Shown: piece by piece, positions 53,278-62,823 of the stretch
Position numbering within the stretch: the stretch's first letter is position 1
Layout of the letters: each line of letters opens with the position of its first letter
From: Flavobacterium praedii
Lineage (GTDB): Bacteria; Bacteroidota; Bacteroidia; Flavobacteriales; Flavobacteriaceae
DNA length: 64,000 nt
Reading direction: 5' to 3'
NCBI RefSeq assembly: GCF_026810365.1
Contig: NZ_CP113948.1
Location: 1,575,001-1,639,000 of the forward strand
Translations under genes and position numbers: made by a program
The notes under the pieces: generated by a model
Seen by the model: only the letters and a program-made list of their open reading frames with translations
The model's database searches: none
Told to the model about the DNA's origin: nothing

Positions 53278-54798
53278 TTAGGCGTTTTGATTGATTTTAT
53301 TGACCAAATATGTTTTTCCTAAAATCTCTGAGCAAGTAACAACAGCACCTATTGTGACTCCCAAAACACCGTGCATATTAACACTTTGACCTGTAAGATA
53401 AAGATTATCTAACTTTGTTTTGGAAGGAATAAAAGTTTTCATCGGATTATTGGAATCCTTTTCATAACCATACATATTTCCGTTATGCCCTCCTATATAA
53501 TCTCTATATGACAAAGGTGTCGAATTATGTACTGATCTAATACAAGTTTTAATTCCAGGAAACTTTTGTTCTATTGCTTCCAAAAAACGATTTGTTTTTC
53601 GAATTTTGAAAGCTTCATAACTCTCTCCTCTGTCATTTTCATTTGCAACAGTATTGAATGTTTCTTTCCAAGAATCCATCTCAGAAAATTTCATATAAGT
53701 TAAAAATGTCATTCCCTCTGCCCAACCATCATCATTTTTTGAAGCATTCATCGAAGCCATAAATGCTTTTGGCCAAGTATCCTCCGTATAGTCCTGTGCT
53801 GTCCAAACCTCGTCACTATGTGTAAAATGGTAATAATTTCGATTGGAATACTTAAAAGTTTTTGGTTTAAATACGATATACAAACTAAAGGCTGAAACTC
53901 CTCCTTCTAAACTAGAAATTCTATTAACGAAGGCTTTCCTAAAATGATCTTCACCTGCCATTTTCAAGGTGGTTTTAGGATCCACATTAGATATGAAATA
54001 CTTTGCAGAAACACTCGTACCGTCTTTTATTATAGCTTTTGTAACAGCATTATTCTCAATGGCCAATTCTTGTACTTCTTTATATTTAAAAACTACTCCA
54101 CCGTGTTTTTTGAGTTGTTTTAATAATTGTTTTGTTATTTGGCTACCTCCATTTATACAACGCCATGCACTTTGCATATAACTATTCACCGTCAATGCAT
54201 GTACATAAAATGGGGATTTATCGCCACTCCCGGCATATAGAAAATTACTGCCCGAAAAAACGGATCTCAACAATTTATTTTCAGTTAATCCGTCAATAAA
54301 CACTTTGGCATTTACTCCCAAAATATCAGTATCATATTGCCCTTCCGATCTTAAATTATAAAGTGGAAAAGAATTACAGGTTGCTATTATAGCATCACAA
54401 TATTTGCGTATTGCTTCTTCTTCCTCAGGAAAAAAATGAGCCAATTGTTGTATAAAATTTTGATAGCCTTGCGCATGAGGAAACTCCTGACTTACATCAC
54501 CGAAAGAAATCATATCATGTCCATTCTCGTCTAATTTCTTTAAATTTAAATCATCCATTATTCCAATATATTTGAAATAGCGATACAGATTCTGACCTTC
54601 ACTTAAACCACCGATGTAATGAATACCGGTGTCAAAAATAGTTTTGTCCCTTACAAATGTTTGCAGATTCCCACCATACTGATTGTTTTTTTCCAAGACA
54701 CAAACACTATAACCTTCTTTGGCCAAAATGATTGCCGAAACGAGTCCTCCCAATCCGCTTCCAATTATAACGACATCATAGTGTTTCTTTATTCTCAT
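53278..54798 (-). CDS. FAD-dependent oxidoreductase (phytoene desaturase/retinol saturase-like)
   Basis: The 506-residue flavoprotein has the FAD Rossmann motif near residues 9-20 (VVIIGSGLGGLVSA) and the family pattern VLEKNNQYGGNLQTF and DTGIHYIGGL. The C-terminal GQSVNMHGVLGVTIGAV is the amine-oxidase-like end typical of CrtI-like enzymes. In a pigment cluster it may desaturate or saturate a polyene or isoprenoid chain. Its start overlaps the stop of the upstream MMPL gene by 4 bp. Confidence 0.85.
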   Translation of the reverse strand: MRIKKHYDVVIIGSGLGGLVSAIILAKEGYSVCVLEKNNQYGGNLQTFVRDKTIFDTGIHYIGGLSEGQNLYRYFKYIGIMDDLNLKKLDENGHDMISFGDVSQEFPHAQGYQNFIQQLAHFFPEEEEAIRKYCDAIIATCNSFPLYNLRSEGQYDTDILGVNAKVFIDGLTENKLLRSVFSGSNFLYAGSGDKSPFYVHALTVNSYMQSAWRCINGGSQITKQLLKQLKKHGGVVFKYKEVQELAIENNAVTKAIIKDGTSVSAKYFISNVDPKTTLKMAGEDHFRKAFVNRISSLEGGVSAFSLYIVFKPKTFKYSNRNYYHFTHSDEVWTAQDYTEDTWPKAFMASMNASKNDDGWAEGMTFLTYMKFSEMDSWKETFNTVANENDRGESYEAFKIRKTNRFLEAIEQKFPGIKTCIRSVHNSTPLSYRDYIGGHNGNMYGYEKDSNNPMKTFIPSKTKLDNLYLTGQSVNMHGVLGVTIGAVVTCSEILGKTYLVNKINQNA

Positions 54799-57700
54799 TC
54801 TACTTTTTTCTTAAGAATAATTAAATTTTCCATCTCAAATTCAATGCTAAAACCAAATTTCAAAATTATCGGTTTTAGATTATCTGCTTTTAATAATAGG
54901 ACTGTTGGTGCTAAATTGCAAATGGTTTCCAAATTGTAATTGTCAATTGCACTTTCATCTGAAATCAAAACAATATCATATTTCTTTAGAACAATTAACT
55001 CCATTGGCGCCCCATAAAGTATCTTTCTTTTCCCTACAATATAATTGTTTTGGGCAACAGCACGATTTTTACCCGAAACGAGTATCGCATCAATTTTTCT
55101 CTGTGGTTCCTGCAAAGCTAATAAAACATCTAATTGCCCATAATCATTGGCAAAATGCGCTATTTTAGCTTTAGCATCAATCCATTTATTTAAATTATAG
55201 TATAATGTTAAATGCTGCTCTAAGTCTACTTTTACCGCTTGTATAATTTCAGATTCTTTGAAAGCATAACTATTGATTAACTTTGCTCTAAAATAATCCT
55301 TTCCTTCTAAATCCAAACGTAATTGTTTATAATGTAACTTAAAAAAAGTACTTATTTTTTTGGTACGTTCTGCCAAATTATTTCCAAAACTGGTATCATT
55401 AAATGAAATACGATCCAAAATAGTCACAGTTGTAACACCTCCGTTAATTACAAAATCCCCCTTGGGCAAAACCTCCGAATAGCCATGAATGACTATCGGC
55501 ACAATGTCTAATTGCAATTGTTCTGCCAAATAAAAGGCTCCTTTATGAAAACGTTTAATCGAATTATCATCAGATCGTGTACCTTCTGGAAAAACCATAA
55601 TAGAAAATCCTTCGGCTACTTTGGTTCGTAAATGTTCTATTCCATTATCCATTCCGCTGGACACTGGATAAAATCCTGCCAATCGAACTCCTTTGCCAAA
55701 AACAGGTGAGTTATACACCCAATCACTGACCAAAAAAATGATTTTTGGGTTCAACATACCAATGGCTAATATATCCAGAAACGAACTGTGATTGGCAATA
55801 ATTACAGCTGGTTTATCAAACTTTTCGTTAGAAACATTTGTGATTTTGCGTTTTATCGAAGGATAAGTCATCAAGACTGAATGCATAAACTTGGATAAAA
55901 CAAAATGAAAGGCTCTACGTTTTGTTTTATCCGAAAAAGGAATAATTCGCATCAAAATCCAACTGACCATTGACAATAAAAAACCACCTAAACCAAAGTA
56001 AGAAAATGACAAAACCGAATGTAATAATAGTCTGATTTCAAAAGGTGCTTTTCCTTTTTTTACTCGATTGGTAACAAAAAAATGAAACACCAAAGGTTGT
56101 AGAATAAAGGTAATCATCAATGCCGAAAATATTCCAATTATCGCAATTAAAGAAATGGATTTTAAGGCGGGATGATGAGCAAAAATAAGTACACCAATCC
56201 CTAAAATTGTCGTAGCTACCGATAATAAAATTGAGGTTCTATAACTAGGCAATTCAATTTTTCCAAAAGTATATTCCTTTTGCAAAGCCGAAGTCATAAA
56301 AATGCTGTAATCAACTCCTATTCCAAATATCAAGGTACAAACAATGACATTGACCACATTAAATTGCAAACCAAAGATTCCCATTAGCCCTGCTGTAAAT
56401 ATCCAACTTATCAAGATTGGAATAATGCTAATAATAGCCAATTCTACTTTTCTAAATGCCAACAACAATACAAAAAACACGGCAATAAAAGAATAATTAA
56501 CCAAATCTTCAAAATTTGTTTTTAGCGTACCCAGAAATGTTTCATTGGTTTGTTGTCTATCAATAACAACTAGATTGGGTTGTTTTTTAACTTCGTTTAC
56601 AAACCAATCCCTTTTTTCAACAGGAACTTTCACCAAGGTAGAAATGGTATAAAATCCATTCTTTTGAGCTATAAATTCATCCAAATAAAAAGATTTCACT
56701 CTAAGATATTCTTCAATGGTTATTGGCTTAAAACTTTTATTCAATAACTCATAAAAACCATCAAATGTAGTGGCTTTAAAACCATATCGACTGCCTTCGC
56801 TTTGTAACGATTGAGTTAAACTGGCTTTTTTTTGGGTGTCCCAGAAAGTATTCCACTCTGCAATTTTTTGTTTTTGCACTTCGGCCGAAAAAACAATTCC
56901 ACCTATCGAGCTAAAATTTAAAATTCCGTTTGCTTGTTTGTCTTTTACCAAAACTTGGAAAAGAGCATTATTATTTGCTACGACTTCATTATAACTTTTT
57001 CCATATGTTGCTAAATAAATCGATTTTGAGGAGTCACTATTGGCAATATGGTCCAATTGTTTCTCAGCCATTTTCAATTTAGGTGTCATAAAATTCAAAG
57101 CAGAAAGATCATTATTGAAAGTCACTTTTGAATAGGTAAAAAGCGACACAACCAACAACAATAGCATGGAACCAATCAACACTTTATTTTTGTGATAGGA
57201 ATACCCTCCCAATGTATCAATTATATTTTGCCCTTTTGCCTTTGAAAATGAAAATTGATGAACTGAATTGGAATTTGATGGTTTTATAGCTGTTTCAATA
57301 ATTTGTTTTGAAGATTGCGGACGATACAAAATTGGTATCAAAACCAATGAAAACACAGATGTTGAAACCACGCTTAAGGCAGCAAAAATCCCTAAATCCT
57401 GCAAAGCTTCCGATTTGATAAAAAACAAACACAAAAAAGTAATCGACGTTGTGATTCCGCAAAGCAACAATGGTTTTGTAATGTCTTTATATAATAATTT
57501 GACATCTTTATTATTTCTCAAATGTGTCAAAACATAAATAGAATAATCTGTAGTTTCTCCTAATAATATCGAACTTATTCCCAATGAAATTGCCGAAATA
57601 CTACCTTTGCAGAAATACAAAACAGTCAAAGCAAAAAGAGCTCCAAGCAATGATGGAATGAAAATAATTATTGGTGTAGACAAACTTCGATAGAAAAAAG

Positions 57701-58553
57701 CCAAGAGCAAAATCAATGTAATTCCAGCAAAAATGGAAGTGTTTTGCACATCAGCTTTGATTTGAGTGGCGTTGGCAACAGCAACAGGTGTTGACCCAAA
57801 ATAAGTCATTTCAACTTTGCCTTTGAAATGTTCATTCAAATTTATTCTAATTTTTTCCAGTTTTGAAATGAAAATGGAATTTTTATCTGTTTCATTTGTA
57901 GCCAATTTTGGAGTTAGAAAAAGTAATAAATGCTGTTTATCCTTGGTTAACACAAAACCATTTTCAATTGCAAAATTATCCCCAATGCTGAGTTGTTGCA
58001 TTTTCTTCAATGCAATAAACGAAATACCAAGCGGATCACGAAGAATAAAATCTTTGGAAACCAATCCCGCAGGAGAAATTAATGATTTATAATCGCTGGC
58101 AACGCTATTTGCAATACTATCCTTTTGCAATTTATTTTGAATTGCCACATAATCCTTTTGATCTAAAAATAACGGCAAATTGGCATACACAAAATCAAAA
58201 GTCTCTTGTATATTTTCTTCTTCAATTTTACCTTGTACTTTGTCCACAAAAGGCTGACAATTTACATCCAGACTGTCTATAAAAGTATTGGCAAATGCTG
58301 TTAAATCCTCGGTCGAACCCTGCTTCTTGTTGGAAATAATAATGGTGATTTTATCAGCAAAATTAACCTGATCCAATACTTTTGTAGTTATGCCAGATGT
58401 ATCGTTCGAAGGAATTAATTGATTTATATTCTCCTGAAATGAAATTTGGGAAGCAAAGAATCCCAAAAACAAAACTATAGCAACTGCTATACCAATTGAA
58501 AATAATTTTCTCTTGGCGATGAATGAATTTAAAAAGAATAGATATTGGTGCAT
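54795..58553 (-). CDS. MMPL/RND-type exporter fused to a 1-acylglycerol-phosphate acyltransferase-like domain
   Basis: This 1252-residue protein has two sections. Residues 1 to about 870 form an RND-like transporter of the MMPL group with two sets of transmembrane helices (ISSILLGETTDYSIYVLTHL and FGIGVDYSIFMTSALQKEY are the conserved TM4/TM10 segments) and large periplasmic loops. Residues about 895-1120 are a PlsC acyltransferase with the HX4D motif at H922/D927 (NHSSFLDILA) and FPEGTRSDD. A short C-terminal segment follows. The fusion suggests transport of a lipid-like product coupled to acyl transfer. It starts 4 bp after the glycosyltransferase gene. Confidence 0.85.
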   Translation of the reverse strand: MHQYLFFLNSFIAKRKLFSIGIAVAIVLFLGFFASQISFQENINQLIPSNDTSGITTKVLDQVNFADKITIIISNKKQGSTEDLTAFANTFIDSLDVNCQPFVDKVQGKIEEENIQETFDFVYANLPLFLDQKDYVAIQNKLQKDSIANSVASDYKSLISPAGLVSKDFILRDPLGISFIALKKMQQLSIGDNFAIENGFVLTKDKQHLLLFLTPKLATNETDKNSIFISKLEKIRINLNEHFKGKVEMTYFGSTPVAVANATQIKADVQNTSIFAGITLILLLAFFYRSLSTPIIIFIPSLLGALFALTVLYFCKGSISAISLGISSILLGETTDYSIYVLTHLRNNKDVKLLYKDITKPLLLCGITTSITFLCLFFIKSEALQDLGIFAALSVVSTSVFSLVLIPILYRPQSSKQIIETAIKPSNSNSVHQFSFSKAKGQNIIDTLGGYSYHKNKVLIGSMLLLLVVSLFTYSKVTFNNDLSALNFMTPKLKMAEKQLDHIANSDSSKSIYLATYGKSYNEVVANNNALFQVLVKDKQANGILNFSSIGGIVFSAEVQKQKIAEWNTFWDTQKKASLTQSLQSEGSRYGFKATTFDGFYELLNKSFKPITIEEYLRVKSFYLDEFIAQKNGFYTISTLVKVPVEKRDWFVNEVKKQPNLVVIDRQQTNETFLGTLKTNFEDLVNYSFIAVFFVLLLAFRKVELAIISIIPILISWIFTAGLMGIFGLQFNVVNVIVCTLIFGIGVDYSIFMTSALQKEYTFGKIELPSYRTSILLSVATTILGIGVLIFAHHPALKSISLIAIIGIFSALMITFILQPLVFHFFVTNRVKKGKAPFEIRLLLHSVLSFSYFGLGGFLLSMVSWILMRIIPFSDKTKRRAFHFVLSKFMHSVLMTYPSIKRKITNVSNEKFDKPAVIIANHSSFLDILAIGMLNPKIIFLVSDWVYNSPVFGKGVRLAGFYPVSSGMDNGIEHLRTKVAEGFSIMVFPEGTRSDDNSIKRFHKGAFYLAEQLQLDIVPIVIHGYSEVLPKGDFVINGGVTTVTILDRISFNDTSFGNNLAERTKKISTFFKLHYKQLRLDLEGKDYFRAKLINSYAFKESEIIQAVKVDLEQHLTLYYNLNKWIDAKAKIAHFANDYGQLDVLLALQEPQRKIDAILVSGKNRAVAQNNYIVGKRKILYGAPMELIVLKKYDIVLISDESAIDNYNLETICNLAPTVLLLKADNLKPIILKFGFSIEFEMENLIILKKKVE

Positions 58554-58557
58554 ACTG

Positions 58558-59739
58558 CTACTTTTTATTTTTTAAATTATCCATCAAAGTGAGTAACAAA
58601 TAACTCGTTAAGCCGAATAAAATAGCCATAAAAGTAGCTAGAACAAAACTACCAACAACGTATTGCATAATATTCTTTTGAATATCTGCCAATGTCATAT
58701 TCATATTAAGAATCAATGGTTTTTCATTTGTTATAAAATAACTGCCGATTTTTAACGATGCATAAATAATAAATGGAATGAAAGGCGGGAAACTCACATT
58801 GGAAAAAGCAAAAGCAATTGCTTTATTCAACTTTAACAAAACAGCCAAAAACAAAACTAGAATCGTTTGAAATCCCCAAAAAGGTGAAATCCCAATAAAA
58901 ACGCCTAATGCTATTGAAAATGATTTACGGGCATTTGAATCATTGCTTTCTAGTACATTTTCAAGGAAAAATTTTTTAAGTCCTTTTTTTTTTAATTTCT
59001 GAACAAAATTTCGCGGTTTTATATAAATCAAAGTAATAGTTACCAAAACAGTATTGAGAATACTAATTCTCGTAAAATCTTTGAAAGGTCTAAAATGAGA
59101 AACTCGTTCTACGGGGTCATACAAAACCTGTACCGGTATGTTCTTGACAGGAATATTTTTCCAAGCTGAACGTACGATTATTTCTATTTCAAACTCAAAT
59201 TTATTGGTAAAAAAACGATTTGGGATTTTTTGTAAAGGATACAATCTATAACCCGATTGGGTGTCTTCTAACTTATTTCCAGTTTCAAACCAAAACCAAA
59301 AATTAGAGAACTTATTACCAAAACTACTTTTTTTGGGTACATTTTCCTGAGTCATATTGCGACTTCCTATCAAGAGTGCATCGGCATCTTTTTCAAGAGC
59401 TGCGATAAAACTGGGAATATCCGAAGCAAAATGCTGACCGTCTGAATCTATAGTTATGGCATAATTGTAATTCAATTCCAATGCTTTTTTTATACCATTC
59501 CGTATCGCCCTTCCTTTTCCGGTATTTTTAGTATGGTGAATTTGTTCCAAATGCGAGTAAACTTCCAAAATTTCATTCGTACTATCGGTAGAGCCATCGT
59601 TGACCACAATAACATTTGAAGTATATTGCAAAACCGAATCTAAAACACGCTTCAACGTTTTGTGATTATTATAGGTCGGTATAATAACACAAACTTTTAA
59701 TTGCTCCATTCGTTCTGTTTCTGGAAAACTAGCACTCAT
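58558..59739 (-). CDS. Glycosyltransferase family 2 fused to a DUF2062 membrane domain
   Basis: The 393-residue protein has a GT2 domain (about 10-240) with VIIPTYNNHKTLKRVL, VVNDGSTDST and the metal-binding TIDSDGQHF, then a membrane-associated DUF2062 (about 275-385, IALGVFIGISPFWGFQT and FPPFIPFIIYASLKIG). It resembles dolichol-phosphate-mannose synthase-type enzymes. In flexirubin-type clusters this fusion recurs and may transfer a sugar or handle a lipid carrier. It ends 4 bp before the MMPL gene start. Confidence 0.82.
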   Translation of the reverse strand: MSASFPETERMEQLKVCVIIPTYNNHKTLKRVLDSVLQYTSNVIVVNDGSTDSTNEILEVYSHLEQIHHTKNTGKGRAIRNGIKKALELNYNYAITIDSDGQHFASDIPSFIAALEKDADALLIGSRNMTQENVPKKSSFGNKFSNFWFWFETGNKLEDTQSGYRLYPLQKIPNRFFTNKFEFEIEIIVRSAWKNIPVKNIPVQVLYDPVERVSHFRPFKDFTRISILNTVLVTITLIYIKPRNFVQKLKKKGLKKFFLENVLESNDSNARKSFSIALGVFIGISPFWGFQTILVLFLAVLLKLNKAIAFAFSNVSFPPFIPFIIYASLKIGSYFITNEKPLILNMNMTLADIQKNIMQYVVGSFVLATFMAILFGLTSYLLLTLMDNLKNKK

Positions 59740-59868
59740 TTACTCTTTCTTTAAACTTTTTAATCCAATGTTGTTTAAGTTACAATTTTACTTCTTCTGT
59801 AAACAATCACAATATTTGCTAAACCTAGATTGCGATCCATTTGAAGACTTCAGCTATTTATCAAATAA
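59740..59868. other. Short spacer in the pigment cluster
   Basis: There is no gene and no obvious hairpin. The run of minus-strand genes is broken only briefly, so a separate promoter may exist here. Confidence 0.3.
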
Positions 59869-60351
59869 TTATTTTACCAAAAGTTTTTCGGTAGCTGTAA
59901 AACTTTTTGATTGCGTAATAAAATCACCAATATAGGTTTTCAAAGCTCCTGATTGTTCTTTAAAATGGTCTAATAGGAACTTTTTATCTTCCTTTTTATT
60001 TCCTCTATAATTTACAATCTTAGGTACATTTTCCTGAACACTCAATCGGATCATTCTAATTTCTATTGAATTTGGCTCATTTGCAACAGCATATTCAATT
60101 AAACTTGAACCTTCTTTAAACTTCTTAGATTTATCTGAAATCTTTTTTTCTAATTTAGAAATAATTGCCAAAGAAGCTCCTTTGTATGCAACCAAAGTTT
60201 TACTGTCTTCTTTGCCTACCTCATTTAGTTTTGCGGCAAACTCTTTAGCATTAATTTCAGAATCAGTAGCGGTTGTATATAATTTCCTGATTTCAGTTAT
60301 AGAAGGAGTACTGGAAAGAAATAAAAAAAGAAATAAAAAAATAGTTTTCAT
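59869..60351 (-). CDS. Exported protein of unknown function in the pigment cluster
   Basis: The 160-residue protein begins with a signal peptide (MKTIFLFLFLFLSSTPSIT). The mature part is Lys- and Glu-rich and helical (EFAAKLNEVGKEDSKTLVAYKGASLAII, given in part: KEDSKTLVAYKGASLAII; then EPNSIEIRMIRLSVQENVPK), reminiscent of TPR-like helices. I do not recognise a family. It lies among pigment-cluster genes on the same strand, so it probably belongs to that system as a periplasmic component. Confidence 0.65.
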   Translation of the reverse strand: MKTIFLFLFLFLSSTPSITEIRKLYTTATDSEINAKEFAAKLNEVGKEDSKTLVAYKGASLAIISKLEKKISDKSKKFKEGSSLIEYAVANEPNSIEIRMIRLSVQENVPKIVNYRGNKKEDKKFLLDHFKEQSGALKTYIGDFITQSKSFTATEKLLVK

Positions 60352-60582
60352 ATGTAGATCATATTTGTTTTTTATAGGAATATGGCATCGCTAGATCTTC
60401 ATAGGTGTTTGAGACAGCTTCTGTCATGGCGATTTCATTTTTATAAATTAAAATTTCATAAAATTATACATTGATGACCAATTATTCTCTAAGACAAAAA
60501 AAAGTTTGTTATTTATCTCGAAATAACGAAATGACATTAAGAAAAAAAATCATTACTACATAAGTATCGAGAGGTTTTAAAA

Positions 60583-60954
60583 CTAAACTTTTCTATATAC
60601 ACTGCTTAATTTTAAAGCCACAGTTTCACCAAAATAACTCACATTTTTCACTTTTATCAAATTATCTTCTGTAGCGGTGACATCCAAATCCAAAAGTAAT
60701 TCTGGTGTATTAAATGGATTAATCAAAGCCATGAATTTAACATTTGATAATGATTGCATAAATAGTGCACTTCCTGTAATTTGCTCTGTCAGTTCTTTTA
60801 TAATTTGCATCATACAAACTCCAGGCATTATCGGATTTCCAGGAAAATGTCCTTTAAAAACTTCATGCTTTTCATTGACTAAAATTACAGCTTTGTATTT
60901 AGAATCTGCAGTGTTTTCCAACGAAATTATAGTATAAAAATCTTTTAATAACAT
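60583..60954 (-). CDS. Hotdog-fold FabZ-like protein with altered active site
   Basis: The 123-residue protein is a single hotdog domain with the FabZ motif GHFPGNPIMPGV. The catalytic histidine is present (H36), but the glutamate that follows 14 residues later in 3-hydroxyacyl-ACP dehydratases is a glutamine (Q50, CMMQIIKE). Activity may be changed or lost. It starts 3 bp after the porin-like gene upstream, and 231 bp of spacer separates it from the next gene downstream. A role in polyene chain dehydration is plausible from context. Confidence 0.8.
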   Translation of the reverse strand: MLLKDFYTIISLENTADSKYKAVILVNEKHEVFKGHFPGNPIMPGVCMMQIIKELTEQITGSALFMQSLSNVKFMALINPFNTPELLLDLDVTATEDNLIKVKNVSYFGETVALKLSSVYRKV

Positions 60955-60957
60955 AGC

Positions 60958-61569
60958 TTATTTTACATCAAAAGTATAAGTTCCTCCTAAAGAAAAAACG
61001 ACATTAGTATGGTTCTCATTAAAATCAGCAACTGGAATAATACCTTTTTTTACTCTAGCTTCTATTCCAAAATTGGGTGTCAAATTTAATCCCACACCTA
61101 ATACAAAAGCCATATCAAAATTGGTATCGGTATCAAAGTTTTTATTTGTAACAAAATCGAGTGTCGGGCCTAAATGCACGTTGAATCGATCTGCAAATGT
61201 AAATTTATTTACTACTCCTATCGATAAATAATCAACATCTAAAGTAGTATTCGTATTAATTGATCTATACTTTGATCCTTGAGCAGAATAATTGATTTCT
61301 GGCTGTAAAGTATAAAATCTTGAAAGTTTTATTGCACCATAAAAACCAATATAAAAATCTGTTTTTGTATCAAACTGAATATTCGTTGTACCTAGATTTG
61401 ATGGATTATTAAGGTCAGTATAATAATTGTCTCCTTTTGTGAAGTGGCTAAAATTGGCACCTCCACGCAATCCAGGTCTGAAACTCACTTGAGCATGCGC
61501 TTGAATTGTTCCAAAAAAAGTAAAAAGTAAAATTAATAATCCTTTGGCAATTTTCATTTTAAAATTCAT
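60958..61569 (-). CDS. Outer-membrane beta-barrel protein (porin-like)
   Basis: This 203-residue exported protein has a signal peptide ending AHAQ. The mature part alternates short amphipathic strands (FRPGLRGGANFSHF, TDFYIGFYGAIKLSRFYTLQPEI, NFGIEARVKKGI and ending SLGGTYTFDVK), as in OmpA-like eight-stranded barrels. The C-terminal Phe-x-Val-Lys end is compatible with a barrel terminal strand. It is embedded in the pigment cluster between a FabZ-like gene and a lipoprotein gene, so it may help place the product in the outer membrane. Confidence 0.78.
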   Translation of the reverse strand: MNFKMKIAKGLLILLFTFFGTIQAHAQVSFRPGLRGGANFSHFTKGDNYYTDLNNPSNLGTTNIQFDTKTDFYIGFYGAIKLSRFYTLQPEINYSAQGSKYRSINTNTTLDVDYLSIGVVNKFTFADRFNVHLGPTLDFVTNKNFDTDTNFDMAFVLGVGLNLTPNFGIEARVKKGIIPVADFNENHTNVVFSLGGTYTFDVK

Positions 61570-61574
61570 AGTAG

Positions 61575-62210
61575 TTAATTGTCTTGTTGGTTAAAATAAT
61601 TTAGTGCAATTGTTAATTTAATATTTTTATGTTGGATGCTAATTTTTTCTGCAAAAATATTGTTTTCCGAACTAAAAAAAAGGTTTATTATTTCTTTTCT
61701 TTTAGATGCATGTACAATTTTACTTAATTTATTTGTTGATTTGGAAAAGAACAGATAATTCATTTTAGTTTTATCTAATGATAAATAAACACTATTCTCA
61801 GCATTTTCATATTGTTCGCTAATCGTGTAATGACATCTTAAAAGCAATCTAAAATCAGTTATTAATGTATTTATCACAATATTTCTATCCAATTCCTCCA
61901 AAATATAATTGACTTTGAAATCATTCTCTGAAATTTCAAAATCCATGAGTTTATTGCCAAATTCTGTTGTAAAAACGACTCTGTGCGTACTGTCATCAAT
62001 TTTTTTTGCGATAAAAATACCGGTTAATTCTTTTCCATAAACTGTTATATTAGCCTTGTAAACATAATCCAATTGAGGATTAGAAAAATAAGGCACTTCC
62101 AAAAAAGTTTTTTCTAAAGCTACAGTTTTATATTCCTTCAACACTTTATTGGTAGAACAAGACGACAATACAAGAACCAGAATACTACTAATTTGTAAAA
62201 GAAGCTTCAT
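61575..62210 (-). CDS. Lipoprotein of unknown function (LolB-like context)
   Basis: The 211-residue protein has a lipobox near residue 18 (LVLVLSSCSTNK). The mature part is beta-rich (DYVYKANITVYGKELTGIFI, HRVVFTTEFGNKLMDFEI) with the general look of a LolB-type half barrel. Its start lies 23 bp inside the end of the LolA-like gene, indicating coupled translation. A LolA/LolB-like pair dedicated to the cluster product is an attractive inference. Confidence 0.7.
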   Translation of the reverse strand: MKLLLQISSILVLVLSSCSTNKVLKEYKTVALEKTFLEVPYFSNPQLDYVYKANITVYGKELTGIFIAKKIDDSTHRVVFTTEFGNKLMDFEISENDFKVNYILEELDRNIVINTLITDFRLLLRCHYTISEQYENAENSVYLSLDKTKMNYLFFSKSTNKLSKIVHASKRKEIINLFFSSENNIFAEKISIQHKNIKLTIALNYFNQQDN

Positions 62211-62823
62211 CGACTTTGGTATTGATTATTTTGTTTTTAAATACAATTCGGGTAAAATCTGCTGAGGATTCCAATAACTTAACTTGTATAACCGTTGCAT
62301 CGCCTTTGTTAAAAGTCAATTCTATTTGTTTGATATATTTCTTTAGTGTCGCCTCATTTGGAATAAACTTGGCCGTATTTTGGTCTTTATTTTTAAAGTA
62401 TGAAATAGAAAATTCCTTATCATCAAATAAATCACCACTCACACTACCCACAATTAGCTTATTTATTTTTCCGAATAATTTACTGTTTCCAATATCTACG
62501 GCGCTTTTCTTTCCTTCATCATTAATCAATATTTTTCCGTTTTTAAAAACAATCGAATAATTATAGGGTTTTTTGTACTGCCAAAGCAATAAATTAGGCT
62601 CTTTGAAAACCATTTTACCAGATGTTTCAATGTCTTTCGAAAGAAAATCAAGATGCTTGTATTGAATAAAATCTGTACTTAAAGTGTTGATTTTTTTAGA
62701 AACAACAGCAACAGATTGTTTGAAAGAAGCAATCTCACTTTCGCTCATTTTTTGCTCTTGCGCCAATGATTTAAAAGGACCGACACTCAAAAATAGTAAT
62801 AGCAGAAAAAATTTAATTCGCAT
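62188..62823 (-). CDS. LolA-like periplasmic carrier protein of the pigment cluster
   Basis: The 211-residue protein has a signal peptide (IKFFLLLLFLSVGPFKSLA). The LolA pattern is INTLSTDFIQYKHLDFLSKD, GKMVFKEPNLLLWQYKKPY and KFIPNEATLKKYIKQIELTF. It is clearly more divergent than the housekeeping lolA at 39010. Aryl-polyene and flexirubin clusters commonly contain such a second LolA. It overlaps both neighbours (11 bp and 23 bp). Confidence 0.82.
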   Translation of the reverse strand: MRIKFFLLLLFLSVGPFKSLAQEQKMSESEIASFKQSVAVVSKKINTLSTDFIQYKHLDFLSKDIETSGKMVFKEPNLLLWQYKKPYNYSIVFKNGKILINDEGKKSAVDIGNSKLFGKINKLIVGSVSGDLFDDKEFSISYFKNKDQNTAKFIPNEATLKKYIKQIELTFNKGDATVIQVKLLESSADFTRIVFKNKIINTKVDEASFTN

